A DNA stretch of 64,000 nt from Flavobacterium granuli (GCF_900129705.1 NZ_FQWO01000001.1:62001-126000), one strand, 5' to 3'. Counted from the first letter of the stretch, positions 19,502 through 29,126 are shown. Numbers and translations are program-made. The notes: a model not told the origin generated them from the letters alone.

Positions 19502-20500
19502 ATGAAATCCTATTCAGTCCAACAAATCAACGAAGTCCTTAAAGGTACCATTTTAGGTCATACACAACAATCTATAACTGCACCCGAGCAATTAGAAGTT
19601 GCCATGGAAACTGAAATTTCATTTATTGGAAACAAGAAATACGAAAAACTTTGGTCAGCTTCCAAAGCTTGTGTGGCGGTTGTGAACGAGGATATTTCAA
19701 TCGAACCAGGAGAGAACAGAGCTTTTATAAAAGTTAAAAATGCGGATTTGGCCATGTCTCAAGTACTGACTCTTTTTGCACATCCCATGCCAGAATTCTA
19801 CATCGATATTCATCCAACGGCAGTTGTAGATAAAACGGCAATTATTGGAGTTGGATCAAAAATTGGTGCAGGATCGTATATTGGCCCAAGAGTTAAAATA
19901 GGCGAAAACTCTATTATTTATCCTAATGTGACTATTTTGGATGAATCTACCATAGGAAAAAACAGTGTAATTTGGTCCGGGACCGTAGTCAGAGAGCGTT
20001 GCCACATCGGTAATGATTGTATCATTCATCCCAATGCGACTATTGGCGCCGATGGATTTGGTTTTCGTCCTTGTCCCGAAAGAGGCTTGGTCAAAATACC
20101 ACAAATAGGAAATGTAATTATTGGCAACGGAGTTGAGATTGGTGCTAATTCCTGCGTAGATAGAGGAAAATTCAGCTCTACAATAATTGGTGATGGTTGC
20201 AAAATAGACAATTTAGTCCAAATAGGTCATAACAGTAAACTAGGCCGTTTTTGTATTATGGCCGGAAGCAGCGGACTGGCTGGTTCAGTTACTTTAGGAA
20301 ACGGAGTAATTATAGGTGGTAGTGCTTCTATTAAAGACCACGCTACATTAGGAGATGGCGCCGTTGTGGGTGCGGGTTCCGGAGTCACTTGCGATGTTCC
20401 TGCCGGTAAAACAGTATTGGGCTATCCAGCTGTAGAAGCGCGAGACGCCTTAAAACAATGGGCTATCTTAAAAAGATTAGTCAACGATTCAAAAAAGTAA
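19502..20500 (+). CDS. lpxD: UDP-3-O-acylglucosamine N-acyltransferase (LpxD-like)
   Basis: 332 aa. LpxD adds the N-linked hydroxyacyl chain in lipid A synthesis, using acyl-ACP. The N-terminal uridine-binding domain (about 1-100) has EISFIGNKKYEKL. Residues about 105-300 are a left-handed beta-helix of hexapeptide repeats (IGVGSKIGAGSYIGPRV and similar). Catalytic His243 lies in NLVQIGHN, at the place of His239 in the E. coli enzyme. The C-terminal helix has the ALKQWAILKRL ending. It is away from lpxC/lpxA, so it may be a second LpxD paralogue of the kind seen in Bacteroidota. Followed by its own terminator. Confidence 0.9.
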   Translation: MKSYSVQQINEVLKGTILGHTQQSITAPEQLEVAMETEISFIGNKKYEKLWSASKACVAVVNEDISIEPGENRAFIKVKNADLAMSQVLTLFAHPMPEFYIDIHPTAVVDKTAIIGVGSKIGAGSYIGPRVKIGENSIIYPNVTILDESTIGKNSVIWSGTVVRERCHIGNDCIIHPNATIGADGFGFRPCPERGLVKIPQIGNVIIGNGVEIGANSCVDRGKFSSTIIGDGCKIDNLVQIGHNSKLGRFCIMAGSSGLAGSVTLGNGVIIGGSASIKDHATLGDGAVVGAGSGVTCDVPAGKTVLGYPAVEARDALKQWAILKRLVNDSKK

Positions 20501-20519
20501 TCCTCATTATTTATAAATC

Positions 20520-20569
20520 AAACAAAAAAAGAAAACAGAAATAAACAACTGTTTTCTTTTTTTGTTTTT
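20520..20569 (+). terminator. Rho-independent terminator of lpxD
   Basis: A 19-base arm from 20520 (core AAAGAAAACAG) pairs perfectly with 20549-20567 (core CTGTTTTCTTT) across a 10-base loop. Purine/pyrimidine asymmetry makes it a strong plus-strand terminator. Confidence 0.85.
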
Positions 20570-20680
20570 GAACTAATACGAAGAAATATATAATTCCATT
20601 TCTAAACTAAATAATACCATCAAATATTTCGAAGGATTTCGTATTTTAGCCATCTATTTTCTTACAAACATTACAGTATC

Positions 20681-22309
20681 ATGGATTTAAACTTCAATAA
20701 AAACGAAGATCACAATAAACTTTTATTATCCCAATTAAAGAAAAACTTTTCCAAAGTAAAACTAGGAGGCGGTGAAAAAAGAATTGAAAAATTGCATGCC
20801 GAAGGCAAAATGACTGCACGCGAACGAATTGACTACTTATTGGATCCCCATGCTGAATGCATAGAGATTGGAGCATTTGTAGGAGAAGGAATGTATGCTG
20901 AGCACGGCGGTTGCCCTTCAGGAGGTGTGGTCGTAAAAATAGGCTATATCAAAGGAAAACAGTGTATTGTAGTTGCTAATGATGCAACGGTAAAAGCTGG
21001 AGCCTGGTTCCCAATTACTGCTAAGAAAAACCTGAGAGCTCAAGAAATTGCGATGGAAAACAGACTACCTATAATTTATTTGGTAGACAGTGCAGGCGTT
21101 TATTTGCCATTACAGGACGAAATATTTCCTGACAAAGAACATTTTGGACGCATTTTCAGAAATAATGCCCAAATGAGTAGTATGGGAATTACCCAAATTT
21201 CCGCTATTATGGGCAGTTGTGTTGCCGGTGGTGCTTATTTGCCCATCATGAGTGACGAAGCCATTATTGTCGATAAAACAGGAAGCATTTTCTTAGCAGG
21301 AAGTTATTTGGTCAAAGCAGCTATTGGTGAAACAATAGACAACGAAACCTTAGGCGGAGCGACAACTCATTGTGAAATTTCAGGAGTTACAGATTATAAG
21401 GCCAAAGATGACAAAGATGCTTTGGATAAAATAAAAAATATCGTTGATAAAATTGGTGATTTTGATACAGCCGGTTACAGCAGGCTAAAACCTGAAAAAC
21501 CAGCTTTGGATGAAAAAGACATCTATGGTATCTTACCTAAAGCCCGTAATGAACAATACGACATGATGGAAATCATCAATCGTCTGGTGGACAATTCAGA
21601 GTTTGAAGCTTATAAAGACGGCTATGGCCAAACTATAATCACCGGTTATGCCAGGATTGACGGGTGGGCAGTAGGAATTGTTGCCAATCAACGAAAAGTA
21701 GTAAAAACCAAAAAAGGCGAAATGCAATTTGGCGGTGTAATCTATTCGGATAGCGCTGATAAAGCCACCCGTTTTATTGCTAATTGCAACCAAAAGAAAA
21801 TCCCATTGGTATTCCTCCAAGACGTTACCGGTTTTATGGTAGGGTCGAAATCAGAACAAGGCGGAATCATAAAAGACGGTGCTAAAATGGTGAATGCTGT
21901 AAGTAATTCGGTGGTACCTAAGTTTACGGTTATCGTAGGAAATTCATACGGTGCCGGAAATTACGCCATGTGCGGTAAGGCTTATGACCCAAGATTAATC
22001 TTTGCATGGCCAAGTGCCGAGCTTGCGGTTATGGGAGGAACACAAGCCGCCAAAGTATTGGCACAAATTGAAGCTTCATCTCTTAAAGCCAAAGGAGAAC
22101 AAGTGGATGAAGCTAAAGAAGCCGAATTATTTGCTAAAATAAAGGCCCGATACGACGAGCAAGTTTCTCCTTATTACGCAGCCTCTCGATTATGGACTGA
22201 TGCCATTATTGATCCTCTAGATACCCGAACATGGATTTCGATGGGAATAGAAGCCGCAAACCATGCACCTATTGAAAAAAAATTCAACTTGGGTGTAATT
22301 CAGGTTTAA
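20681..22309 (+). CDS. Acyl-CoA carboxylase beta (carboxyltransferase) subunit
   Basis: 542 aa, the usual length of propionyl-/methylcrotonyl-CoA carboxylase beta subunits. It moves CO2 from carboxybiotin to an acyl-CoA. Two crotonase-fold halves are seen: N half with LLDPHAECIEIGAFVGEGMY and MGSCVAGGAYLPIMSDEAI, C half with GFMVGSKSEQGGIIKDGAKM and GNSYGAGNYAMCGKAYDP. FAWPSAELAVMGGTQAAKVL is the signature ending. The length and the GMY...HGG start fit methylcrotonyl-CoA carboxylase-like proteins best, but specificity cannot be proven. The biotin-carrying alpha subunit is not adjacent. Confidence 0.88.
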   Translation: MDLNFNKNEDHNKLLLSQLKKNFSKVKLGGGEKRIEKLHAEGKMTARERIDYLLDPHAECIEIGAFVGEGMYAEHGGCPSGGVVVKIGYIKGKQCIVVANDATVKAGAWFPITAKKNLRAQEIAMENRLPIIYLVDSAGVYLPLQDEIFPDKEHFGRIFRNNAQMSSMGITQISAIMGSCVAGGAYLPIMSDEAIIVDKTGSIFLAGSYLVKAAIGETIDNETLGGATTHCEISGVTDYKAKDDKDALDKIKNIVDKIGDFDTAGYSRLKPEKPALDEKDIYGILPKARNEQYDMMEIINRLVDNSEFEAYKDGYGQTIITGYARIDGWAVGIVANQRKVVKTKKGEMQFGGVIYSDSADKATRFIANCNQKKIPLVFLQDVTGFMVGSKSEQGGIIKDGAKMVNAVSNSVVPKFTVIVGNSYGAGNYAMCGKAYDPRLIFAWPSAELAVMGGTQAAKVLAQIEASSLKAKGEQVDEAKEAELFAKIKARYDEQVSPYYAASRLWTDAIIDPLDTRTWISMGIEAANHAPIEKKFNLGVIQV

Positions 22310-22693
22310 CAAGCATTTTTTTACATACTATTTCTGCCTCCGTTTTTCACTAGTTTTATTTACTATCAGTGAAAAATGGAGCTGGAAATAGCTAGCTGAT
22401 TAACATTAGAAAAACTTCCTGGTTCTATTTGTTTTCTGTAAATTCATTTTCACCCTATTTATTCTCTTTTTTGTTAAAAGTAACGGCAATCCCTTTCCTG
22501 TTAAAAAAAAACCTCCAAAAAAAAGACTGTTTAACACTCATTAACAACTACTTACGTTTATTTTTTTCTTATCTTTATTAGTAATTAACAGACCTATAAA
22601 AACTAAACCAATCCGCTCTTTAACAACCTCTTACACTCGATTTATACGGAAAATTAAAACTGCTCAGAATGAATAATTAATACCTAAAATCAA
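22310..22693. other. Intergenic region, 384 bases
   Basis: Contains the 14-bp hairpin at 22338-22381. The remainder is AT-rich with a possible -7 box (TATCTTTA near 22573). No ORF recognised. Confidence 0.5.
22338..22381. terminator. Hairpin after the carboxylase gene
   Basis: CTCCGTTTTTCACT (22338-22351) pairs with AGTGAAAAATGGAG (22368-22381): 13 Watson-Crick pairs and one G-U, loop 16. It lacks a following T run, so it may be an mRNA 3'-end stabiliser rather than a true terminator. Confidence 0.5.
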
Positions 22694-23317
22694 ATGAAAA
22701 CTACATCAATTATATCTGTGATTATGATGCTGCTAGTTTTTCAATTAAGCTACTCACAACAAACAGCTAACAAAGAAAACAGTTTCGAAAAGAATAAATC
22801 CATTTTGATGGAAGCTGGTATCAATGTATCGCTGCCGGTTCATATTCAAATGTTTCGAACACATAGATATGCTGTTGGACTCAATTTTAGAGCCTTTAAA
22901 AAAATATCTTCAAAAACAGAGATTGGTCTTAAACTAGATTATGATTATCGGTTTGCTCGAAAAATTCCCGACACTACAGATACCGTAAAAGAAAAGGCTT
23001 CTCATCGTAACTTTAGCCTAATTGCCCTTAAAGCAAATGTCCAATTTAATTTTAATCACGATTGGTTTTTTGGTGCTGAAACAGGAGTTGGATATGCCCT
23101 TTCTGATGCAAACGGTGCCATAGGGCTTGGTTTTGTTTCTGAATATGACGGTAATGCCAAATTTGGTTCCTGCTCCGGATTGTACATTGGTAAATATTTA
23201 TCAATTGGTCAGAAACATAATAATTTAGAAGCGTCCATGAATCTGACTAATTTCCTTCTTAAAGGTCATGCCGAAAATTCTCTTGGTTTACGGCTTAATT
23301 ATTGCTTCAACAAATAA
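22694..23317 (+). CDS. Secreted hypothetical protein, likely small outer-membrane beta-barrel
   Basis: 207 aa with a signal peptide (residues 1-21, ending LSYSQQ). The mature part is a series of alternating strands (YAVGLNFRAFKK, TEIGLKLDYDYRFA, NFSLIALKANVQFNF, WFFGAETGVGYAL) and ends NSLGLRLNYCFNK, with a terminal aromatic/basic strand as in outer-membrane proteins. I do not recognise a specific family. It is monocistronic. No function can be assigned beyond a probable envelope location. Confidence 0.7.
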   Translation: MKTTSIISVIMMLLVFQLSYSQQTANKENSFEKNKSILMEAGINVSLPVHIQMFRTHRYAVGLNFRAFKKISSKTEIGLKLDYDYRFARKIPDTTDTVKEKASHRNFSLIALKANVQFNFNHDWFFGAETGVGYALSDANGAIGLGFVSEYDGNAKFGSCSGLYIGKYLSIGQKHNNLEASMNLTNFLLKGHAENSLGLRLNYCFNK

Positions 23318-23469
23318 AAACTTTGGTTTAATTCGACAACACAAAAAATAACTTTTGATTTAGCTATCCAAATCAAAAAATGAAATGAGTTTATCATTTT
23401 TAAAACAAGAACAATCTTATTTATTTAAAAATCACTAACTTAGTACAACCATTTTAAAATCGAAGCGAT

Positions 23470-23892
23470 ATGAATACTGTAAAAGAATTAAATAAGTGGG
23501 CAAACTCGCACACTTATTTTACTTTAGATTTAGTACGAATTGCACTTGGCGTATTTTTGTTTGTAAAAGGAATCACATTTATTACAAACATTCAATACTT
23601 AGCCGATTTGATATCTCCAATTGATAAAATTGGAGGAGGAATGTTTATGGTTCATTATATTGCTCCTGCTCATATGATCGGGGGAATAATGATTGTTTTT
23701 GGATTGCTGACCCGATGGGCTATTATTGCACAATTACCTATATTAATTGGAGCAATTATTGTCAATTTCATGGGAGAAATGCACTCGCAAAATTTATTAT
23801 TGGCAATAGCTGTTCTAGCAGTTTGCGTGTTTTTTCTATTTTATGGAAGTGGGAAACATTCGGCTGATTATTATTTTAAGATGCAGAAATAA
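23470..23892 (+). CDS. DoxX-family membrane protein
   Basis: 140 aa with four hydrophobic segments (about 20-40, 65-85, 90-107, 113-130). The first segment, DLVRIALGVFLFVKGITFI, is a typical DoxX start, and the HMIGGIMIVFGLLTRWA segment fits the family. DoxX-family proteins are linked to quinone or redox processes in the membrane, but the reaction is not settled. Ends in a terminator shared with menE. Confidence 0.85.
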   Translation: MNTVKELNKWANSHTYFTLDLVRIALGVFLFVKGITFITNIQYLADLISPIDKIGGGMFMVHYIAPAHMIGGIMIVFGLLTRWAIIAQLPILIGAIIVNFMGEMHSQNLLLAIAVLAVCVFFLFYGSGKHSADYYFKMQK

Positions 23893-23897
23893 TCTAA

Positions 23898-23940
23898 TAA
23901 AAAAGAGGTTGCCATTTCACAAGCAACCTCTTTTTTATTT
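23898..23940. terminator. Bidirectional terminator
   Basis: TAAAAAAGAGGTTGC (23898-23912) pairs perfectly with GCAACCTCTTTTTTA (23923-23937) between the convergent DoxX and menE-like genes. Confidence 0.9.
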
Positions 23941-23942
23941 TA

Positions 23943-24998
23943 CTAATCCGTATGAATACTCTCCAGAATCTCTTTCCGTTTTATTTTCCCATTTTGAGTC
24001 TCATTAAATACTGGAATATAAAACACCTCCTTGGGCTTTTCATATTTATCTAAACTCTTAAAAACAGCTTTACTTAAATCCTTTTGCTCTCCTTCTATTA
24101 CCAAAACTAATTTCTCTCCTAAAACAGCATCTGTAATTCCTCCAACAAAAAAACGGGAATGAATTTCGGCAGCTAATTTTTCTTCAATTTGTTCCGGTAT
24201 CAACTTGACCCCTCCGCTATTAACAACGTTATCGATACGTCCTAAAAAAACAAATTGATTTTCGCTAATGATTTCCACAAGATCATTGGTAACTATAGCT
24301 TCATTTGATATTTTCAAAGCTTCAATTACCAAGCAATTCTTATCATTCTGAGAAATTTTAACATTCGGTAAAACAGAAAAAGCTTTCTCCCCTACTTTCT
24401 TTGCAGCAATATGAGTGATTGTTTCTGTCATTCCATAAGTCTCGTAAACTGCTGTTTTTGTATTTAGCAATTTTTTTTCGAGAGATTTACTCATTTTGGC
24501 ACCGCCAACAATTATCTTCTTCACGTTTTTTAATTCCTTTAAAGAATTTTCTACTTGTAAAGGAACCATTGCTACAAAATCATATTTAGTGACATTATGC
24601 AATATCGGAAAGGAACTTGGAGCGACATAATCGAGATCAAGACCTAAAACGATGCTCCGTACCAGCATCATTTTGCCGGCAATATATTTAGTAGGTAAAC
24701 AACACAGGGCTTTATCGCCTGGAGTCAATTCGAAAAAACTCCCCGTAGCCAAAGCTGAATCGATCATTGCTTGTTTACTTATTCTGATATTTTTAGGAAT
24801 ACCTGTTGTCCCTGATGTTTGCAAATTTATATAGCTTTTCGCATCAAACCAGTCTAACAAAAACTCTCCAGTTGTTTGTTCTGATTCGTCTCCTTCCTTG
24901 ATAAAGCAATAAGCGGCCTCACATAATTCCTCTTTATTCATTGGAAATCCATTCAGCTTAAAAAAACTGTTCACATTATTATAATTCAATTCATTCAT
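23943..24998 (-). CDS. menE: o-Succinylbenzoate-CoA ligase-like AMP-binding enzyme
   Basis: 351 aa. An ANL-superfamily adenylating enzyme with INLQTSGTTGIPKNIRIS (phosphate loop), YETYGMTETITHIA (adenine site) and FLGRIDNVVNSGGVKL. KRKEI at the C-terminus carries the usual catalytic lysine. It is much shorter than most ANL enzymes (about 500 aa), but Bacteroidota MenE proteins are of this size. In menaquinone synthesis it activates o-succinylbenzoate with ATP and CoA. No other men gene is adjacent, so the symbol rests on length and similarity. Only 15 bases separate it from the upstream CPBP gene, indicating an operon. Confidence 0.8.
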   Translation of the reverse strand: MNELNYNNVNSFFKLNGFPMNKEELCEAAYCFIKEGDESEQTTGEFLLDWFDAKSYINLQTSGTTGIPKNIRISKQAMIDSALATGSFFELTPGDKALCCLPTKYIAGKMMLVRSIVLGLDLDYVAPSSFPILHNVTKYDFVAMVPLQVENSLKELKNVKKIIVGGAKMSKSLEKKLLNTKTAVYETYGMTETITHIAAKKVGEKAFSVLPNVKISQNDKNCLVIEALKISNEAIVTNDLVEIISENQFVFLGRIDNVVNSGGVKLIPEQIEEKLAAEIHSRFFVGGITDAVLGEKLVLVIEGEQKDLSKAVFKSLDKYEKPKEVFYIPVFNETQNGKIKRKEILESIHTD

Positions 24999-25013
24999 GT
25001 TGTTAGGAATTCA

Positions 25014-25952
25014 TTAGTGATTATTACTATCCTGTTGCATTTCAATTTTCCCGCTCAGTTTTTCTTTCCAGTTGGTCCATTGGTATTTTCTACTAAAGAT
25101 ATATAAAAGTATCGGGTAAATTATAACCACTGGCATAATTATATCAATACCTGCCTGTGGCTCAGAAATATCCTTAAAAACAGAATGCGTTTGAAACGCA
25201 GACCAATCTGAAGTAACTAATAAGGCGCCAATCAAATTATTAGCGGCATGAAAGCCCAAAGCCAGTTCCATTCCTTCATCCATTAAAGTGATAATTCCAA
25301 GAAAAAATCCCGTTCCTATATAATAAACAAAAATAATATTTCCCATTTTTGAGACTTCCGGATTAGACAAATGCATGGCTCCAAAAACAACTGAAGTAAC
25401 CACCAATGGAACCCATTTATTCTTGGCCAAATTAGCAAAACCCTGCATCAAATACCCTCTAAAAACATATTCCTCGGTGCTGGTTTGAATAGGAATTAGC
25501 AACACACCAATCAGTACTAATATCGCAAAAGGCAGCGGCTTAAAATTAAATACTAAGCTATCAGGACTCATGAAATACATTACCAAAGTGGAAACAATCA
25601 TAAAACCAGCCCAAATTGAAAAAGAAAAAAATACTCTTCCCCAATCCACTTCTTTTCTTGATGTGGTTACCGAAAGTAGCGTTTGCTTGTGCCAATAACG
25701 CACTACAAACACAATTCCCAACATAGCAAAAGCAAAAGATATTAAAATCAGGAATAAAGTCAAATTAGGCTCAAAAAACTGCATCATTTGTTCATTATCC
25801 AAAGGATAAGCTTTCCCTTTAGAAATTGTTTCATAAAAAATGGCTCCCAATAAAGGAACTTGACCTACAATTGAAGCCGTAAAAATCAATGCTAAACCCA
25901 CTAAATACCTCCAAAACCTATTTTCTGGATTTACACCTTGTTCTATAAACAT
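25014..25952 (-). CDS. CPBP-family intramembrane glutamic-type metalloprotease
   Basis: 312 aa, with about eight transmembrane segments. The Abi/CAAX-protease motifs are present: EEYVFRGYLMQGF (EExxxR), then FGAMHLSN (FxxxH) and GFHAANN. Family members either process prenylated or other membrane proteins or act in unrelated membrane tasks such as bacteriocin immunity; the substrate is unknown. It is upstream of and probably co-transcribed with the menE-like gene. Confidence 0.87.
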   Translation of the reverse strand: MFIEQGVNPENRFWRYLVGLALIFTASIVGQVPLLGAIFYETISKGKAYPLDNEQMMQFFEPNLTLFLILISFAFAMLGIVFVVRYWHKQTLLSVTTSRKEVDWGRVFFSFSIWAGFMIVSTLVMYFMSPDSLVFNFKPLPFAILVLIGVLLIPIQTSTEEYVFRGYLMQGFANLAKNKWVPLVVTSVVFGAMHLSNPEVSKMGNIIFVYYIGTGFFLGIITLMDEGMELALGFHAANNLIGALLVTSDWSAFQTHSVFKDISEPQAGIDIIMPVVIIYPILLYIFSRKYQWTNWKEKLSGKIEMQQDSNNH

Positions 25953-26063
25953 CTGTTAATATTTGAATTATAATTCTGAAACTTGATTCTCAAAGCCTAT
26001 TTTTGTTTCTTCTAAATTAGTTTTTTAAATTCAATTTTCTACAATTCTTAAAAAATAAAACCC

Positions 26064-26405
26064 ATGATACAAGTATACCATAATCCGCGTTGCGGAAAAT
26101 CAAGAAACTGCCTCGCTTTTATGACGCAATCAGGGCTGGACTATGAAGTTATTAATTATTTAGACAATCCTCCAAGTTTTGACGAATTGGTTTCCATTCT
26201 AAATAAATTAGATAGCAAACCCTTGGATTTAGTTCGCCAAAAGGAAAAAATATGGATCGAAAATTTCAAAAACAAAGAACTTACTGATTCTGAAATTATT
26301 CAAGCGATGGTTTCTCATCCCATTTTGATAGAAAGACCTATTGTAATAAAAGACAATAAAGCAATCATTGGCAGAGACTTAGATCGACTAAATTCATTCC
26401 TTTAG
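26064..26405 (+). CDS. arsC: ArsC-family arsenate reductase (glutaredoxin-dependent type)
   Basis: 113 aa, full length. The active-site loop NPRCGKSRNCLAF has the catalytic cysteine in the CGKSR form of the ArsC/Spx-like thioredoxin fold. IERPIVI near residue 92 matches the 'RP' segment after the cis-proline. It would reduce arsenate to arsenite. No arsR, arsB or acr3 lies nearby, so a general thiol-reductase role is also possible. Confidence 0.85.
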   Translation: MIQVYHNPRCGKSRNCLAFMTQSGLDYEVINYLDNPPSFDELVSILNKLDSKPLDLVRQKEKIWIENFKNKELTDSEIIQAMVSHPILIERPIVIKDNKAIIGRDLDRLNSFL

Positions 26406-26502
26406 AGACCCGATAAATCATTTAACAGAATATTATGATTTAGCCTTTAAACCAATCCCGTTTTTTGTAATCCTACACGCATAATTTTTAATTTAAACTA
26501 AA

Positions 26503-28965
26503 ATGAAATACCAGTTAAAGTACTTCTTTTCAATTAGCCTTTTATTTACATTTCTAATGAGCTTTGCCCAGCAAAATGCGCCATCCAAAGAAAGAATAAA
26601 AATTACAGGTACCGTTATTGAAAAAATAAGCAAGCAACCTCTAGAATATGCTACGGTAACTTTTATAAATTCAAAAAATCCAAAAGCAATCGCTGGTGGC
26701 ATCACAAATGCCAAAGGAGAATTTGCAATTGACGTCATATCAGGAGTTTATGACATAAAAATCGAGTTTATTTCTTTTAAACTAAATGAAATCAAGCAAA
26801 AAAATCTTCAGTCTAGTACTAATCTAGGTAAAATAGCTTTGGAAGAAGATGCTGCTCAACTTAACGAAGTCATTATCCGTGCCGAGAAATCGACTGTAGA
26901 GATTAAACTAGACAAAAAAGTATACAATGTAGGAAACGACCTTATGGTAAAAGGAGGAACTGTTAGTGATGTTTTAGACAATATTCCATCAGTTTCTGTA
27001 GATGTCGAAGGAAACGTAAGCCTTCGCGGAAATGAAAATGTTAGGGTACTTATAGACGGAAAACCATCCAATGCCATTAACATAGCCGAGGCTTTGCGAT
27101 TAATTCCTGCCGATGCCATTGATAAAGTAGAAGTTATTACAAATCCATCTGCCCGATATGATGCCGAAGGTGGTGGAGGTTTATTAAATATTATTCTGAA
27201 AAAAGGGAAAAACCAAGGCTTAAACGGTACTTTTATTGCCTCAACCGGAATTCCTGACAATCATGGTCTAAGCGGAACATTGAGCTATAAATCTAAGAAT
27301 TTCAATATTTTCACAACCCAAGGATACAATTACCGCAACAGTCCCGGAAGTGCAATCACTAATTCACGTTATTTAAATTCGGATAATACGACCAAAAATT
27401 ACGTCAATGAAACAAGAGAAAATGACCGATACAATAAAGGTTATAATGGTAACTTTGGCTTAGAACTATATCTAAATGAAAGCACTTCATGGACTAACAT
27501 CCTGAACTACCGAAAAAACAAAGGAGATAATGTGGATGATGTTTTTCAAAAAAATTATGATCAAAACTATGTTTATGATTACACCCGTAATCGTACAAAT
27601 GAAGAAAATAGTGACAGTGAAAATGTTGAATTCTCTACAAATTTTACCAAAAAATTCAAAAAAGACGGTCATAAATTAACCATTGACGGTTCCTTTTCTA
27701 CTAATAATGATTTAAATGATGCTATAATAACCGATAAAGCTACGAATAGTAACAAGGTTAAATTTGACAATACAATCAATAATCAGGATCAAAACAGGAA
27801 TTTAATCCAAATGGATTATGTTTTACCTCTTGGAAAAGGAAGTCAGTTTGAAGCCGGTTATCGTGGTGATTTCAGCAAATTGGTTACCGATTATAGAGTG
27901 GAAAATGATGGTGTAATCAACACTAATTTTACAAATACATTAGAATACAAAGAGAAAGTAAATGCCATTTACACACAGTATGGTATGAAAATTAATAAAT
28001 TTTCAGCTCTTTTCGGATTGCGTTTTGAAGACTCAAATATTGATATCAATCAGTTAGCCACAAATGATTTCAATACTAAAAAATACAGCAATTTCTTTCC
28101 AAGCGCCTTTTTCACTTATGAAATCTCTGATGAAAGCAGTACCTCTATCAGCTATAGCCGAAGAATCTCGAGACCAAGAGGAAGAATGTTAAATCCATTC
28201 AGCAACTTATCCAGTAACATCAATATCTTCACCGGAAATCCAGATTTAAATCCTGCTTTTACAGATGCTATTGATCTTGGTTATATCAAACGTTGGGACA
28301 AATTGACTCTTAACACTTCCTTATATGTAAATAAAACAACCGATGTTTTTCAATTTGCTAGAAGAGAATCGGGTGATTTTGTCAACGGAACACCTATTAT
28401 CATTAGCTCACCAATAAACTTGGCTACTGAATACAGAGCAGGTTATGAATTTACTTTAAATTATTCTCCTTACAAATGGTGGAAACTAAACGGTAATTTC
28501 AATTTCTTCAGAAACGAAACCCAAGGTAACTTTGTATATACTGATTTTAACAATCAAGAAATTGTTCAAAATTTTGACAATACCACTACATCATGGTACA
28601 CTAGAATAACATCAAAAGTAAGCTTGCCTTATAAAATTGACTGGCAAACAAATGCTACTTATAACGGACCGCAAAACTATGCTCAAGGTAGAAGTCTAGG
28701 TGTTTTTGCCGCAAACTTAGCCTTTAGCAAAGACATCTTAAAAGACAAAGGAACCTTATCTTTTAACATTAGTGATGTTTTCAATTCCAGAAAAAGAATG
28801 ATGGACAGCTATCTTGCTGGTGTTGTAGATTCCTATTCTGAAATGCAATGGAGAAAAAGACAATTTAGCCTTTCTTTTACCTATCGTATAAACAAGCAGA
28901 AGAATGAAAGAGAAAGACAACCTAAAAATGACAATAACGACAATGGAGGTGACTTTCCAGGATAA
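26503..28965 (+). CDS. Outer-membrane beta-barrel protein, TonB-dependent-receptor-like
   Basis: 820 aa with a signal peptide (residues 1-22, ending MSFAQQ). A carboxypeptidase-regulatory-like/CNA-B beta-sandwich domain (about 30-115: ITGTVIEKISKQPLEYATVTF) precedes a plug-like region (about 135-235) with SVDVEGNVSLRGNENVRVLI and a long C-terminal barrel (about 240-800). It fits the 'outer membrane beta-barrel family protein' group of Bacteroidota, which have no adjacent SusD partner; none is present here. A short basic and Asn-rich tail (RERQPKNDNNDNGGDF) follows the last strand. The ligand is unknown. Confidence 0.85.
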   Translation: MKYQLKYFFSISLLFTFLMSFAQQNAPSKERIKITGTVIEKISKQPLEYATVTFINSKNPKAIAGGITNAKGEFAIDVISGVYDIKIEFISFKLNEIKQKNLQSSTNLGKIALEEDAAQLNEVIIRAEKSTVEIKLDKKVYNVGNDLMVKGGTVSDVLDNIPSVSVDVEGNVSLRGNENVRVLIDGKPSNAINIAEALRLIPADAIDKVEVITNPSARYDAEGGGGLLNIILKKGKNQGLNGTFIASTGIPDNHGLSGTLSYKSKNFNIFTTQGYNYRNSPGSAITNSRYLNSDNTTKNYVNETRENDRYNKGYNGNFGLELYLNESTSWTNILNYRKNKGDNVDDVFQKNYDQNYVYDYTRNRTNEENSDSENVEFSTNFTKKFKKDGHKLTIDGSFSTNNDLNDAIITDKATNSNKVKFDNTINNQDQNRNLIQMDYVLPLGKGSQFEAGYRGDFSKLVTDYRVENDGVINTNFTNTLEYKEKVNAIYTQYGMKINKFSALFGLRFEDSNIDINQLATNDFNTKKYSNFFPSAFFTYEISDESSTSISYSRRISRPRGRMLNPFSNLSSNINIFTGNPDLNPAFTDAIDLGYIKRWDKLTLNTSLYVNKTTDVFQFARRESGDFVNGTPIIISSPINLATEYRAGYEFTLNYSPYKWWKLNGNFNFFRNETQGNFVYTDFNNQEIVQNFDNTTTSWYTRITSKVSLPYKIDWQTNATYNGPQNYAQGRSLGVFAANLAFSKDILKDKGTLSFNISDVFNSRKRMMDSYLAGVVDSYSEMQWRKRQFSLSFTYRINKQKNERERQPKNDNNDNGGDFPG

Positions 28966-28967
28966 AC

Positions 28968-29000
28968 AAAAAAGGACTCGTGAAAACGGGTCCTTTTTTT
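28968..29000 (+). terminator. Terminator, copy 1 of a near-identical pair
   Basis: AAAAAAGGACTCG (28968-28980), loop TGAAAA, then CGGGTCCTTTTTTT. It ends the beta-barrel gene. Confidence 0.85.
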
Positions 29001-29063
29001 ATACAAACATCTTAATCATTTTCTTTTTAAAGCCAAAGACTTAGATTCAGAATTGTTTAGACC

Positions 29064-29099
29064 AAAAAAAAAGGACTCGTAAAAACGGATCCTTTTTTT
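29064..29099. terminator. Terminator, copy 2 of a near-identical pair
   Basis: An A run and GGACTCG (29073-29079), loop TAAAAA, then CGGATCC and a T run. It is 96 bases after copy 1 and shares the core GGACTCGt(g)aaaaCGG. It can also serve the minus-strand small gene that ends at 29113. Confidence 0.7.
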
Positions 29100-29103
29100 A
29101 TTA

Positions 29104-29126
29104 AACAATCAGTTAAACTGATTGTT
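29104..29126. repeat. Perfect palindrome over a stop codon
   Basis: AACAATCAGTT and AACTGATTGTT form an inverted repeat that contains the stop codon of the small membrane protein gene (29113-29115). With the adjoining second terminator it may form a compound 3' structure. Confidence 0.5.
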
